Under the pieces are notes generated by a model. That model worked only from the letters and a program-made list of their open reading frames with translations. It had not been told where the DNA came from and made no database searches. Shown piece by piece: positions 1-9,966 of a stretch of DNA of 64,000 nucleotides. Made by a program: the position numbers and the translations under genes. How positions within the stretch are numbered: position 1 is the first letter of the stretch; the number at the start of each line of letters is the position of its first letter. This DNA is from Staphylococcus xylosus (GTDB taxonomy: Bacteria > Bacillota > Bacilli > Staphylococcales > Staphylococcaceae): the NCBI RefSeq assembly GCF_002732165.1, contig NZ_MRZO01000001.1, positions 558,001 through 622,000 on the forward strand, given 5' to 3'.

Positions 1-116
1 ATACTTTTTACATGTCCAATATGTGTATCTAGTAGCACACACTCTTTATAATCCGTTTGTATCATTTTCTCCAAGTCTTTCATTGATCGAATAGCTGGTA
101 AAATATATGGCTTCAT
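1..116 (-). CDS. glpP: Glycerol uptake operon antiterminator GlpP (partial, N-terminus)
   Basis: Only the first 38 codons are inside the window; the gene runs off the left edge. The start is an ATG at 116 behind a very strong TAGGAGG site. The protein begins MKPYILPAIRSMKDLEKM and continues into VLLDTHIGHVKS, which matches the N-terminus of GlpP, an RNA-binding antiterminator that permits expression of glycerol uptake genes when glycerol-3-phosphate is present. It starts 11 bases after the mutL stop, so it may be co-transcribed with mutS-mutL. The glpF/glpK/glpD genes expected next lie outside the window. Assignment rests on this short N-terminus and on gene order. Confidence 0.8.
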   Translation of the reverse strand, partial: MKPYILPAIRSMKDLEKMIQTDYKECVLLDTHIGHVKS

Positions 117-127
117 CCACTAACCTC

Positions 128-2122
128 CTAGATAATTCGTTTGAACAGTCGCTCTAATTCATAATTTGAAAAGTTTATAATAATCGGTCTGCCATGTGGA
201 CAAGTAAAAGGGTCCTCAGTTTCTCTCAGTTGATTAACTAAATCGGCCATTTCGTTATTTTTTAAATAGTGATTGGCTTTAATGGATTGCTTACAACTCA
301 TCATAATTGCAGCATCTTCACGTATTTTTTTAACATTAACTTTCTTATGCTCTAATACGTATTCAATCATATCTTTTATGATTTCTTCCGCTTCAGACGC
401 TGGGAACCAAACCGGGTAACTATCTACTATATAATCATTTCCTCCGAATGGTTCTAAATGCACACCAACTTTGTCTAATTCTTCTTTATGTTGATTGATA
501 ATCATCAATTCGTCTGTAGAAAAGTGGAATGTTAAAGGAATCAATAAATTTTGACTTTCATTTGAAACTTCCCCGATTTTCTCTCTAAAATACTCATATT
601 TAATCCGTTCTTGAGCTGCATGTTGATCAATCATATACATACCTTGTTCATTTTGAGCAATTATATAAGTACCATGTACTTGGCCGACTACTTCCATATA
701 AGGCACACGTCTTGAGGCATCTTTACTAACACTACCTTTGATATCTTGATTTGCGATATCTTGCGCCTTGTCATCTTGATTAAAAGTTTCGTGTTGGTTG
801 TTCTGGTGAAGTATTGATTCTTGTTCATGGTTCTCCATTTCATCTAATAACGCTCTTTGAGTTTGTGCGTAATCGTCATTTTTGACATTCGTTTCCCGTA
901 TAGTTGATTGAATATCATCATCTTGCATATTTTCAGTATTATATTGTAATTGAGCTTGCGATTTTGGTTCATGGCTTTCTCGATCTTCATGACTTTGTAC
1001 CTCATCATGAAAAGATTGTTGTTGAAAGTCGTTTTGTTGTTGTTTACGTTTTTCAAAATCCATTTTTTGCTGTTCAAACTTATCTAGCACTTTATTTTTC
1101 TTAGTAATTTTATCCATATCATTTTGCGGAATCAAAATACGATCTTGAAATGCTTCACGTATTTTTTCAACTATTAATTCAAAGAGTTGGTCTTCTTTGG
1201 AAAGTCTTACTTCTAATTTAGTCGGATGCACATTGACATCTACAAGTATAGGATCCATTTCTATATTAATATAACAAATAGGGAATCGACCAATCATCAA
1301 CAGCGTATGATAGCCTTCCTGAATTGCCTTATCTAGTAAAAAGTTTTTAATATATCTACCATTTATAAAAATAGAAATATAATGTTTATTACTTCTAGAG
1401 TGCTCTGGCTTTGCGACATAACCTTCTAAATGGTAATCACTCGTATCTCCAGTAATATGAACTAAATCTTTAGCCACTTTCATACCATATATTTCAGCCA
1501 TAACTTCATTTGTACGTCCAGAGCCATTTGTTTTAATAATAGTTTTACCATCAGAAATTAGTGAAATACGTACATTCGGATGACTCATTGCCATACGATT
1601 CACAATATCTGTTATTTTACCTAATTCTGTATATAAACTTTTAATATACTTGAGGCGTGCAGGTGTATTGTAAAATAGTGATTCCACTAAAATATCAGTA
1701 CCACGTTTGGCTTTTGCTGGTTTTTGATTAAGGATTTCACCATTTTCGACATAAATTTCTTGTCCCTCTTCACTATCTGTACAAGTCTTCAACGTCACTT
1801 TCGACACTGAAGATATACTTGCTAAAGCTTCTCCACGGAATCCTAAAGTACGTATATGGAACAAATCATCATCTTGATCTAGTTTACTCGTTGCATGACG
1901 ATGAAATACGAGTCCTAAGTCATCTATGGCAATCCCTGTACCATTATCGACGACACGGATTGATTCAACACCAGACTGTGCTACTTCTATATTGATTTCG
2001 GTCGCTTGGGCATCAATGGCATTCTCCAATAATTCTTTAACTACTGATCCTGGACGTTCAACAACTTCTCCAGCAGCAATTTTATTTGCTAATGATGTCT
2101 GTAACTCTTTAATTTTACCCAT
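128..2122 (-). CDS. mutL: DNA mismatch repair protein MutL
   Basis: Mismatch repair ATPase and endonuclease that acts after MutS recognises a mismatch. The 664-residue length is normal. The GHKL ATPase motifs are visible at the N-terminus: ENAIDA (33-38), DNGTGI (59-64) and LGFRGEAL (93-100). A Gln/Asn/Asp-rich linker covers about residues 340-470. The C-terminal domain carries the metal-binding endonuclease motif DQHAAQER (from 499), the SCKQSIKAN segment (about 609) and CPHGRP (641-646), so this is the endonuclease type found in Gram-positive bacteria. QNLLIP (524-529) resembles the beta-clamp-binding motif of MutL. The ATG start follows GAGGTG by 7 bases. It lies 12 bases downstream of mutS, in one operon. 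Confidence 0.97.
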   Translation of the reverse strand: MGKIKELQTSLANKIAAGEVVERPGSVVKELLENAIDAQATEINIEVAQSGVESIRVVDNGTGIAIDDLGLVFHRHATSKLDQDDDLFHIRTLGFRGEALASISSVSKVTLKTCTDSEEGQEIYVENGEILNQKPAKAKRGTDILVESLFYNTPARLKYIKSLYTELGKITDIVNRMAMSHPNVRISLISDGKTIIKTNGSGRTNEVMAEIYGMKVAKDLVHITGDTSDYHLEGYVAKPEHSRSNKHYISIFINGRYIKNFLLDKAIQEGYHTLLMIGRFPICYINIEMDPILVDVNVHPTKLEVRLSKEDQLFELIVEKIREAFQDRILIPQNDMDKITKKNKVLDKFEQQKMDFEKRKQQQNDFQQQSFHDEVQSHEDRESHEPKSQAQLQYNTENMQDDDIQSTIRETNVKNDDYAQTQRALLDEMENHEQESILHQNNQHETFNQDDKAQDIANQDIKGSVSKDASRRVPYMEVVGQVHGTYIIAQNEQGMYMIDQHAAQERIKYEYFREKIGEVSNESQNLLIPLTFHFSTDELMIINQHKEELDKVGVHLEPFGGNDYIVDSYPVWFPASEAEEIIKDMIEYVLEHKKVNVKKIREDAAIMMSCKQSIKANHYLKNNEMADLVNQLRETEDPFTCPHGRPIIINFSNYELERLFKRII

Positions 2123-2134
2123 TTGACTTCACCT

Positions 2135-4789
2135 CTATTTCAATTGTCTTTGTAATTCGCTTAGTTTCACAAGTGCTTCTATAGGCGTCATATTAGATAG
2201 GTTTAATGTTTTAATTTCATTTTCAATTTCACTTTGTTTTGCAGATGTATCAAATAAATCAAAGGCTGCCTGTTCAAATTGACTTTGTTCTTGGCTAGCA
2301 GATTGCTTAGCATCTGGTGTTTGATATTCGTAACTTACTGGCGAGTCATTTACTGAGTGATTATATGGATCGTTGCTACTATGCTCTAATTCTACCGTAT
2401 TAACTGCAACTTTAGTTTCTTGTTTATTGTTTTGTTCAAAAGCATCTAATATTACTTGAGCTCTATCAATCACTTCGTCTGGTAAATTTGCTAATTTAGC
2501 TACTTGTATACCGTAACTATCATCAACTGCACCATCCTTCACCTTATGTAGGAATATCAATTCACCTTTATATTCATTTGCTGCAACGTGTACATTTTTT
2601 AAACAAGGCAGCGACTGATCTAGTGTAGTCAATTCATGGTAATGTGTTGAAAATAATGTCTTAGCATTTGAAGTGTGTGCAACATATTCAATCATCGCTT
2701 GAGCTAATGCCAAACCATCATATGTAGAGGTACCACGCCCTATCTCATCAAAAATGATTAGGCTATCTTCAGTAGCGTGAGCAAGCGCTTTTTGGGCTTC
2801 TAGCATTTCAACCATAAAGGTACTTTTACCTGAAACTAGATCATCTGCAGCACCAATTCTAGTGAAAATCTGATCAAACACAGGTAAAGTTGCCGATTCA
2901 CATGGCACATAAGCACCCATCTGCGCCATAATACTAATAATGGCTACTTGTCTCATATAAGTCGATTTACCTGACATATTTGGACCAGTAATCAAATATA
3001 TAAATGTATCTTGGTTCAGTGCACAATCGTTCGGTACGTAGTCATTATAATCCATCACACGCTCTACAACTGGATGTCTCGAATTGATAAGCTCTAACGT
3101 TTTATCTTCGCTAAAAGTAGGTCGTGCATAATTATATTTTTGGGCAATTTCTGCAAAACTCTGTAAACAATCAAGCTCAGATATAACTTTTGCTTGTTGT
3201 TGTAATCGTTCTGTGTATGATTTAATTTGTTCTCTAAGCTCTACAAACAATTGATATTCTAGCTCAATCGCTTTGTCTTCAGCTCCCAAGATAATATCCT
3301 CTTTTTCTTTCAACTCATCTGTTATAAAACGTTCGGCATTTGAAAGAGTTTGCTTTCTGTGATAACCATATGCTGTCGGGTCAAAACCTTGTAAGTTAGC
3401 TCTTGTAATTTCAATAAAGTAACCAAATACTTTATTAAAACTAATCTTCAGTGATTTAATACCAGTTCTTTCACGTTCTTTAGCCTGTAATTCTGCTAAC
3501 CATGTTTTCCCATTTTTCGAAGCTTCTAAATAACTATCTAATTCAGTGTTAAAACCAGCTTTAAACAAGCCACCCTCTTTAACTGAAATAGGGGGTTCTT
3601 CTTTTAAACTTTCTTCTAATAAAACCAGTAAATCATCTAAAGGTTCTAATGCTTTAAACTGTGCAGTCATATGTTCATCGAAATCATCTAATAAGTGCTT
3701 AATATTTGGAATTTCTGAAATTGAGTGTTTCAGCTGAATCAAATCACGTGCATTGACATTACCATAGCTAACACGTCCCACTAATCTCTCAATATCATAT
3801 ACTTGATTTAAATGATTACGTAAAGTATCCCTTTCAATGAAGTGATTTATAAATTGACCAACTGTATCTAAACGAGACTCGATTTGTGATTTTTGGATAA
3901 GTGGACGATCTATCCATTGCTTTAAGCGTCTAGCTCCCATAGGCGTTTTAGTTTCATCCATCAACCATAGCAATGTACCTTTTTTAGTTTTCAAACGTAT
4001 GCTTTCGGTTAATTCTAAATTACGTTTTGCATAGAAATCCATTTTCATAAAGTCAATAGCTTCGTACTTAATCACGGTTTCAATATGTGATAAATCTCTT
4101 TTTTGTGTATGGTGAATATAATCTAATAATAATTGAGTTGCATTAAACAATAGCGTTTCATTCATATTATTAACTTCATAATTCGCATTAGAAATATCTG
4201 ATAACACAGTAATTGTCTCCGTCGTTAAACTAATTTGGCGTTTTAACATTTCGCCAATCTCTTCATTAACTACGATTTCATTAGGATTAATTGTTGTGAT
4301 TTCATTAATTAATGTTGCTTCATCTTCAAAATGAGTAGCCTTTAATTCTCCTGTAGATACATCACAATAACTTAACGCATATGATGATGCGTCTTGGATA
4401 AAACTTAATATATAGTTATTTTGCTTTTCATCGACACCGCCTTGATCCATCACTGTGCCTGGTGTCACTATACGCACTACTTCTCGACGAACCATTCCTT
4501 TTGTCTGCCTTGGATCCTCCATTTGTTCACAAATAGCTACTTTATATCCATTACTAATTAAAGTTTCAATATAACCGTCCGCAGAATGATAAGGTACGCC
4601 GCACATTGGTATTGGATCTTCCTTTTTAGCGTCACGTTTTGTTAATGTTATTTCTAATACTCTAGATGCAACTTTAGCATCTTCGAAAAACATTTCATAA
4701 AAATCCCCTAATCTAAAAAATAAGAGACAATCTTGATATTGCGATTTGATTTTTAAATATTGTTGCATCATTGGCGTTTGATTTGTCAT
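2135..4789 (-). CDS. mutS: DNA mismatch recognition protein MutS
   Basis: Recognises base mismatches and small loops and recruits MutL. The 884-residue protein has the mismatch-contacting FYE motif at 30-32, the connector, lever and clamp regions, then the ABC-type ATPase with Walker [10 protein letters not shown] (from 602) and Walker B LIIFDE (about 677-682). Near the C-terminus QAAFDLF (840-846) fits a beta-clamp-binding motif. A TGA lies in frame just upstream of the ATG, so the start cannot be further upstream, but the nearest purine-rich site (AAGGAC) is about 15 bases away, which is long. Translation could therefore be weak, or the start could be slightly internal. It is followed by mutL. 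Confidence 0.97.
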   Translation of the reverse strand: MTNQTPMMQQYLKIKSQYQDCLLFFRLGDFYEMFFEDAKVASRVLEITLTKRDAKKEDPIPMCGVPYHSADGYIETLISNGYKVAICEQMEDPRQTKGMVRREVVRIVTPGTVMDQGGVDEKQNNYILSFIQDASSYALSYCDVSTGELKATHFEDEATLINEITTINPNEIVVNEEIGEMLKRQISLTTETITVLSDISNANYEVNNMNETLLFNATQLLLDYIHHTQKRDLSHIETVIKYEAIDFMKMDFYAKRNLELTESIRLKTKKGTLLWLMDETKTPMGARRLKQWIDRPLIQKSQIESRLDTVGQFINHFIERDTLRNHLNQVYDIERLVGRVSYGNVNARDLIQLKHSISEIPNIKHLLDDFDEHMTAQFKALEPLDDLLVLLEESLKEEPPISVKEGGLFKAGFNTELDSYLEASKNGKTWLAELQAKERERTGIKSLKISFNKVFGYFIEITRANLQGFDPTAYGYHRKQTLSNAERFITDELKEKEDIILGAEDKAIELEYQLFVELREQIKSYTERLQQQAKVISELDCLQSFAEIAQKYNYARPTFSEDKTLELINSRHPVVERVMDYNDYVPNDCALNQDTFIYLITGPNMSGKSTYMRQVAIISIMAQMGAYVPCESATLPVFDQIFTRIGAADDLVSGKSTFMVEMLEAQKALAHATEDSLIIFDEIGRGTSTYDGLALAQAMIEYVAHTSNAKTLFSTHYHELTTLDQSLPCLKNVHVAANEYKGELIFLHKVKDGAVDDSYGIQVAKLANLPDEVIDRAQVILDAFEQNNKQETKVAVNTVELEHSSNDPYNHSVNDSPVSYEYQTPDAKQSASQEQSQFEQAAFDLFDTSAKQSEIENEIKTLNLSNMTPIEALVKLSELQRQLK

Positions 4790-5220
4790 ATTAGTACGTC
4801 ACAGTCCTTTTTTAAATTCTTATGTATTTTTTCTTAAATTTTGTTAGCTTATAAATTAAAATAATGATTAATTTTCATCAAAAATTAGGCATATTTATCG
4901 CTTCATATACATGTGATACTATGCATTTTGGAATACTTTTCATTGATTTTTTTAATCATACCCGCTCATTTTCTTTAACTAATTTAGTTAATTTAACTCT
5001 TAAATTTTAACATATGTTTTCAATTTTCGCCCATTTATTAAATTAATATACAGACACCAACTGACTAACTAAATCTTTTCATGAGTTAAATATTGATATG
5101 AACAAAAAAATTAAGGCAACTTTGTATATGGTCGATTTAGTAGATCTACTTAAGTAGCAAATCTATCAAATCAGAATCATATTAGTAACAAAGTGCCTTA
5201 ACTTGATTTATTAAGATTGA
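4790..5220. other. Intergenic region between thiW and mutS
   Basis: This 431-base AT-rich gap has no convincing ORF. Its right end holds the long hairpin at 5111-5201 that should end the miaB-ymcA-thiW transcript. The rest is upstream of mutS; TTGATG and TAATTT, 17 bases apart on the minus strand, could be a promoter, but the match is weak. I see nothing else in it. Confidence 0.6.
5111..5201 (-). terminator. Long-loop terminator-like hairpin after thiW
   Basis: The arms TTAAGGCAACTTTGT (5111-5125) and ACAAAGTGCCTTAA (5188-5201) pair with one bulged base. On the minus strand the stem is followed at once by a run of seven Ts, as in an intrinsic terminator. The 62-base loop is itself structured: GATTT (5134-5138) pairs with AAATC (5159-5163) around the perfect palindrome CTACTTAAGTAG (5146-5157). 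It lies 20 bases past the thiW stop. Confidence 0.75.
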
Positions 5221-5709
5221 TTATAAATATTTTTTTAATATGCCTTTTCTTTTCAATATCATTAAAATGATATAACTTATGATGGCACCGATGACACTCG
5301 ATACAATAAAGGCTGTCATTAATGGTTTAACAGCAAAATTTGAAAAACCTAAAATCCATGCTAACGGTATACACATTATACTACCGATAATGCCCGTACC
5401 TATTACTTCACCCACTGCCGCCATAAAGATATGTTTACGATAAAAATAGAAAGCACTAGCTAGCAACACGCCTACCATACTCCCTGGGAAAGCAAAGAAA
5501 CTTCCTGTACCAAAAATCATGCGTATGATAGATGAAATAAAAGCTTGAGCAAGCCCAAACCATGGTCCTACAAGTACAGCACATAACACATTAACTAAAT
5601 GCTGAATTGGCGCTGCTTTCACTGGACCTAATGGAATTACAATAATACTACTTAACACAACGTTTATAGCAATAAAAATTGCAGTTAGCGTTAACTTTCT
5701 CGTCTTCAT
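5221..5709 (-). CDS. thiW: ThiW-type ECF transporter S component (probable thiamine precursor uptake)
   Basis: Small polytopic membrane protein of 162 residues, resembling ThiW, the substrate-binding S component of an energy-coupling-factor transporter for a thiamine precursor. Hydrophobic segments cover most of it and the N-terminal half has the family-like stretch PLGPVKAAPIQHLVNVL and a glycine-rich GTGSFFAFPGSMVG. I place the start at the ATG at 5709, beginning MKTRKLTLTAI, because it follows GGAAAGGAA by a normal distance; an ATG-like extension to 5742 would overlap the ribosome site. It follows ymcA closely and is probably in the same transcript. No TPP riboswitch is visible upstream. 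The shared ECF energising subunits are not in the window. Confidence 0.82.
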   Translation of the reverse strand: MKTRKLTLTAIFIAINVVLSSIIVIPLGPVKAAPIQHLVNVLCAVLVGPWFGLAQAFISSIIRMIFGTGSFFAFPGSMVGVLLASAFYFYRKHIFMAAVGEVIGTGIIGSIMCIPLAWILGFSNFAVKPLMTAFIVSSVIGAIISYIILMILKRKGILKKYL

Positions 5710-5750
5710 ATGGCTCATTTCCTTTCCAACAAGTTCCACCACAATCTCTG

Positions 5751-6110
5751 TTAATCTTTATCTTCTTGTTGTTGATTTAAACGATCTGACATGGTACTAA
5801 TCATCATTTGTAATAATTCGTTAGCTTCGGTCTGAGATTCTCTAAACTCTTCTACGATAGGCAAGATATTAATATCTTCTTCAATATGCTGGATTTTATC
5901 CTCAGAAGCTTTTAAAGCTTGTGTCTTACCGTAGTTTTGTAAGTTAACCGATTGCTTTTGATTTTTTTTTAATTCTTTCATGCGTTGTTCTATATTTTTG
6001 TTTTGATGTATTTGCGATTCGACATTATGATAATCTTTGACTGTATCTAAAGCTTTTATGCGTTCACTAATACGATCCGCTTCAGCTAAAATTTCTTCTT
6101 TTTCATACAT
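5751..6110 (-). CDS. ymcA: YlbF/YmcA family regulator (RicA)
   Basis: A 119-residue, highly charged, mostly alpha-helical cytoplasmic protein of the YlbF/YmcA family. In Bacillus subtilis YmcA (RicA) forms a complex with YlbF and YaaT that directs RNase Y to polycistronic transcripts and influences Spo0A phosphorylation. Staphylococci keep the RNase Y role, and rny is in this same window. The ATG at 6110 overlaps the miaB stop as TAATG, so the two are translationally coupled. There are no membrane segments. The family call is from sequence character and conserved position directly after miaB. Confidence 0.88.
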   Translation of the reverse strand: MYEKEEILAEADRISERIKALDTVKDYHNVESQIHQNKNIEQRMKELKKNQKQSVNLQNYGKTQALKASEDKIQHIEEDINILPIVEEFRESQTEANELLQMMISTMSDRLNQQQEDKD

Positions 6111-7651
6111 TATGGTGTCACCACCGCTTGTTCAGTTACATTTAAAAATGTACCATTAAGAGAAAATTGTTTCGCTTCATCTACTTGTACATCTACAATT
6201 TTACCAATCATAGATTTAGGCGCTTTAAAGTTGACTAATTTGTTTTTTGAAGTATAACCTGCTAAGACTGTATCGTCTTTTTTACTTGATCCTTCACATA
6301 AAACTTGTACAACTTTTCCTTCATATTCTTGCATAGCACGCTCAGAATAGTATGCCACCTTTTTATTCAACTGTTGTAATCTATCTTTTTTCACATCTAA
6401 AGGAACGTTATCTTTCATTTTAGCTGCTGGCGTACCATCTCTTTGAGAATAAATATACGTATATGCATGTTCAAACTCAACTTCATCATAAAGCGTTAAT
6501 GTTTCTTCAAATTGTTCGTCTGTCTCGTTTGGATAACCAACGATGATATCAGTAGTTAAAGCAACATTAGGAATTCTAGACTTAATGCGATTAACTAAGT
6601 CTAAGTAACTTTCACGTGTGTATTTACGTCCCATAATTTTAAGCACAGCATTATTACCCGATTGAACTGGAAGGTGAACGTGCGGAACTATATTTCCACC
6701 GTTAGCAATAACCTCAATCATTCTATCTGTAAAGTCCCAAGGATGACTCGTTGTAAACCTGACTCTTGGGATATCAATTCGAGAGATATCTTCTAACAAA
6801 TCGCCTAAACCATATGCTAAACCATCTATGTCTTTGCCGTAAGCATTAACGTTTTGCCCTAACAATGTAATTTCTTGATACCCTTGACGCGCTAAATCTC
6901 TTACCTCTTCAATGATATCTTCTGGTCGTCTACTACGTTCCTTACCTCTTGTGAATGGAACGATACAGTATGTACAAAACTTATCACACCCATACATAAT
7001 ATTTACCCACGCTTTGATATTACCTTCTCTTACTTTTGGAAGGTTTTCAATGACGTCGCCTTCTTTTGACCAAACTTCAACTACCATTGCTTTTGATAGA
7101 TAAGCTTCTTCAAGTATTTCTGGTAAACGATGAATATTATGCGTTCCAAAAATCATATCAACATTTTGGTATGACTTTAAGATTTTATTTACGACAGATT
7201 CTTCTTGGGACATACATCCACAGACACCAATTACTGTTTCTGGTTTCTCTTTTTTTAAATGTTTTAAGTTCCCGATTTCACTAAATACTTTATTCTCCGC
7301 ATTTTCGCGAATTGCACATGTATTTATTAAAATTACGTCTGCTTGATTAATATCTTCCGTTGGTGTGTAACCTAATGCACCTAAAATACCAGCCATTACC
7401 TCTGTATCATGCGCATTCATTTGGCAACCATATGTTTTAATTAAAAATGTTTTTCCTTGTCCCATGTTTCTATATTTCTCATCTATTTGAAAATCACGGT
7501 TATAATTAATTTCTTCTTTTCCGCGTTTACGTGCTTCTTTTAAACTTGGCGGTTGATACACGTGTTCAAAATACTTGCTATAGTCTTTTTCCTTTTTATC
7601 TCGTTCCGCTAAAATATCTATAGAAGTACTTTTTCTTTGTTCTTCATTCAC
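6110..7651 (-). CDS. miaB: tRNA-2-methylthio-N6-dimethylallyladenosine synthase MiaB
   Basis: Radical SAM methylthiotransferase that adds a methylthio group to i6A37 of tRNAs reading UNN codons. The 513-residue protein has an N-terminal extension of about 65 residues typical of Firmicutes, then the MTTase domain with three cluster cysteines (C76, C112, C146), the radical SAM domain with C222, C226 and C229 in [10 protein letters not shown], and a C-terminal TRAM domain (about 440-505). The start is GTG at 7651, nine bases after AAAGGG. A good promoter lies 120 bases upstream. It is the first gene of a probable miaB-ymcA-thiW operon. Confidence 0.97.
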   Translation of the reverse strand: MNEEQRKSTSIDILAERDKKEKDYSKYFEHVYQPPSLKEARKRGKEEINYNRDFQIDEKYRNMGQGKTFLIKTYGCQMNAHDTEVMAGILGALGYTPTEDINQADVILINTCAIRENAENKVFSEIGNLKHLKKEKPETVIGVCGCMSQEESVVNKILKSYQNVDMIFGTHNIHRLPEILEEAYLSKAMVVEVWSKEGDVIENLPKVREGNIKAWVNIMYGCDKFCTYCIVPFTRGKERSRRPEDIIEEVRDLARQGYQEITLLGQNVNAYGKDIDGLAYGLGDLLEDISRIDIPRVRFTTSHPWDFTDRMIEVIANGGNIVPHVHLPVQSGNNAVLKIMGRKYTRESYLDLVNRIKSRIPNVALTTDIIVGYPNETDEQFEETLTLYDEVEFEHAYTYIYSQRDGTPAAKMKDNVPLDVKKDRLQQLNKKVAYYSERAMQEYEGKVVQVLCEGSSKKDDTVLAGYTSKNKLVNFKAPKSMIGKIVDVQVDEAKQFSLNGTFLNVTEQAVVTP

Positions 7652-7771
7652 TCTACAAAACCCTTTCTATATCATAAAAACTAAGAACAAGTATTTTAAA
7701 ATATCCCTCAAGATTCTGTTTTTCAACCTTGACGTTCAAAGTTCTATAAATTTATCCATAGTCATTATTAC

Positions 7772-7800
7772 ATTATATTAAATTTAACTTCAAAGTGCAA
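7772..7800 (-). promoter_or_regulatory. Probable sigma-A promoter of miaB
   Basis: On the minus strand TTGCAC (7795-7800) and a perfect TATAAT (7772-7777) are separated by exactly 17 bases. The predicted start of transcription is about 115 bases upstream of the miaB GTG. Confidence 0.7.
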
Positions 7801-7887
7801 AAAGGCTAATAAATAATCAGTCTATTGCACAATATTCTCAATACTAAAATTATCAAAATCATATTTTAGTGTTATAAAATACAAATG

Positions 7888-7964
7888 AGGGAGCGGGAAA
7901 GAGCTTCTGACTGAAATCATATCTTTCTAAAATGATTATGTCTGAGCTCAACTTCCTGCTCCCT
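7888..7964 (-). terminator. Long hairpin after the thiamine-binding protein gene
   Basis: AGGGAGCGGGAAAGAGCT (from 7888) pairs with AGCTCAACTTCCTGCTCCCT (7945-7964) with a few mismatches, leaving a 40-base loop. It lies about 160 bases past the stop of the gene ending at 8127 and before the miaB promoter. There is no strong T run on either strand, so its terminator role is uncertain. The arm resembles the GAGCGGGACAG family found at four other sites. Confidence 0.5.
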
Positions 7965-8126
7965 TAAATATAATGATATTCTAATTCACTTATTACATGT
8001 ACTTTATCTAAAATTCAGACCATGCATGGTAATTCAACTAATTTATATCCATTAAACATAAATATAGATTATAGACAAATACCGTATATATAGTTAGTCT
8101 TTTAATGTAATTTTACGTATTAAATT

Positions 8127-8423
8127 TTAAACTTCATCGTATTTTCCAGTAAGTGTCTCAATAGTAATACCTTCTGGGACATGATAAAACTTAACTTGGC
8201 TTATTGTACTAGGTATCTCTAATTCAACCATACGCTCGTTTAATTTTTGAATTAAGATTAAGCACTCATTCATTTCGCCTTGAACTGTTGTTTCTAATGG
8301 CCCCACTCTGTAAGTTAATCCCGAATCATCAATGATTTTAATTGCTTCATCTACGTATGGAATAACATCTTCTCCGTTGGCGGTTTTAGGAATAATCTGA
8401 ATACTCATCAAAGTATCATTCAT
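8127..8423 (-). CDS. MTH1187/YkoF-type thiamine-binding protein
   Basis: A 98-residue protein matching the MTH1187 family: small ferredoxin-fold proteins that form oligomers, some of which bind thiamine. The recognisable pattern is the beginning (SIQIIPKTANGEDVIPYVDEA), a central GLTYRVGPLETTVQGEM and a final stretch of beta strand and helix. It has no signal peptide or membrane segment and is likely cytoplasmic. It sits upstream of the miaB-thiW operon and downstream of a flavoprotein gene, with a gap of about 107 bases on that side. A link to ThiW function is plausible but is inference only. Confidence 0.8.
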   Translation of the reverse strand: MNDTLMSIQIIPKTANGEDVIPYVDEAIKIIDDSGLTYRVGPLETTVQGEMNECLILIQKLNERMVELEIPSTISQVKFYHVPEGITIETLTGKYDEV

Positions 8424-8530
8424 GTTATTACAACCCCTTAACTATTTAACTTAATGTTATTTTATCAAATTATAAGTTAAAGGCATAGTTAAAAGTCAAT
8501 GACAACTTAAAGCGTGTTAATGACTAGTAA

Positions 8531-9427
8531 TCAAAAATCTTCTTCTATCTGTTTCATCATCATCATTTTTGCAATCATGCCACCATCAGCAGCTGAATCT
8601 AATAATTGACCCGCAAAATTATTTTTAGCTTCACCAGCTACATACAATCCTTCAACAGATGTTTCTCCGTATATATTCGTTTCGAATTTACCATCTTCGT
8701 CTCTCGTTATACTTAATTGATTTAAGAAATCAAATTGTGTATTCCATTGCATCTTTGCAAATGCACCTTCTACCGCAATAATTTGCTCATCGATTAACTC
8801 AATGCCGCTTATATATCCATTGTTGCCAATCAATTGTGCAATAGGTTCTGTATAAATATTAATACCTTTGTTGTTTAATATTGTTTTGTCTGCTTCAAGA
8901 ATCTCCTTTTCTCCATTTGTAAACACGACTAAGTCTTGTGAAAAGTTACTTAACAGTTTGACCATATGAAGCAACGATTCACCTGAAAAAATAATCGCAA
9001 GTTTTTTATTACGCATTTCATAACCATCACACCAAGGGCAATAAAAGATAGATTGGCCATAAAAGTCATTAAAATTTGTAATATCCGGACGATACTCTCT
9101 TAATCCTGTAGCTATTAACACTTGTCTCGCATTAAATGTCTGCGCTTGTGTTCTGACTATAAATGTCTTATCTATTTTCTCTATTTGTTTTACATGCGCT
9201 TCTAAGTAAGTAACATCTTTATATTTAGCCACATCTGCTTTAGCTTTTCTTTTAAATACGGTTGGTTTAATACCATCTTGCGTTAAAAAACCATGGGACA
9301 GTTGAGTAACCCTATTACGTGGTTTATCCTCGTCGATGATAAGTGTTCGTTTCATACCTCTACCGAAATTTAATGCAGCATTTAATCCTGCCGGACCTCC
9401 ACCAATAATAATTACATCATAATACAT
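8531..9427 (-). CDS. Thioredoxin-reductase-like FAD/NAD(P)-dependent oxidoreductase
   Basis: A 298-residue flavoprotein with the FAD-binding GGGPAGLNAA near residues 9-18, a redox-like CPWC motif at C130-C133 followed by DGYE, and the C-terminal FAD motif GLYVAGEA. This is the architecture of low-molecular-weight thioredoxin reductases. However, the region where such enzymes have the NADPH-binding GxGxxA reads IIFSGESLLHM, so the pyridine nucleotide site is degenerate. It may reduce a different partner or use a different donor. It lies 65 bases downstream of an Rrf2 regulator and is probably controlled by it. The true substrate is unknown. Confidence 0.8.
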   Translation of the reverse strand: MYYDVIIIGGGPAGLNAALNFGRGMKRTLIIDEDKPRNRVTQLSHGFLTQDGIKPTVFKRKAKADVAKYKDVTYLEAHVKQIEKIDKTFIVRTQAQTFNARQVLIATGLREYRPDITNFNDFYGQSIFYCPWCDGYEMRNKKLAIIFSGESLLHMVKLLSNFSQDLVVFTNGEKEILEADKTILNNKGINIYTEPIAQLIGNNGYISGIELIDEQIIAVEGAFAKMQWNTQFDFLNQLSITRDEDGKFETNIYGETSVEGLYVAGEAKNNFAGQLLDSAADGGMIAKMMMMKQIEEDF

Positions 9428-9492
9428 TTGACTCGCTCCTTTATACCTTTTAAAGACTTATAATATCTTTAATCAGTTTAAATTAGAAGGAC

Positions 9493-9882
9493 TTAGCTAT
9501 TAGCCAAGTCCTTTAATGTCTTACCTTCTAAATTAGTAATTAAACTATGTTCTGCTTCGTCCATTATTTGTTTAATTGGACATTCTTTAGCATGATTAAA
9601 ACTATCTTCTAATAAGCTTTGCTTGCCATCAATGGTAGTAATCACTTCATATATCGAAACGTCTTCCCAACCAGTTTTTAATTGATAGCCACCTTTGGCA
9701 CCACTACTAGCGGAGATAATACCTACCTTTACGAGGCGTGTCAATATTTTAGATAAATATGTCGTTGAGACTTTTAGTGCTGTTGCTAAATCTTGTACTG
9801 GAATCCTACTAGATTCACCATCGCTTTTAATCATATATAACAGTGCATGTAGTGCATAGTCTGTCGCTTTAGAACATTTCAT
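9493..9882 (-). CDS. Rrf2 family transcriptional regulator
   Basis: A 129-residue winged-helix regulator of the Rrf2 family. The opening MKCSKATDYALHALLYM, the recognition helix STTYLSKILTRL and the wing GAKGGYQL are typical. The three clustered cysteines that bind Fe-S in IscR are absent: only C3 and C101 are present. It could therefore be a thiol-based redox switch or sense something else. Being directly upstream of the flavin disulfide reductase-like gene, it resembles the Rrf2-plus-flavoprotein arrangement of HypR-MerA in S. aureus, but I do not claim orthology. Starts 10 bases after AGGAAG. Confidence 0.88.
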   Translation of the reverse strand: MKCSKATDYALHALLYMIKSDGESSRIPVQDLATALKVSTTYLSKILTRLVKVGIISASSGAKGGYQLKTGWEDVSIYEVITTIDGKQSLLEDSFNHAKECPIKQIMDEAEHSLITNLEGKTLKDLANS

Positions 9883-9966
9883 ATTTTATCAACTTCCTAA
9901 TTATAGATATCGTTAGTCTACAATAACTTAGTTAGTGATGATTTGCAAGAACTGTTATTAAAACTC

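Larger units (their letters stand above)
7652..8126. other. Intergenic region upstream of miaB
   Basis: This 475-base gap contains the miaB promoter (7772-7800) and a long hairpin (7888-7964) related to a repeat family seen elsewhere in the window. The remainder is AT-rich and I see no gene in it. Confidence 0.6.
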
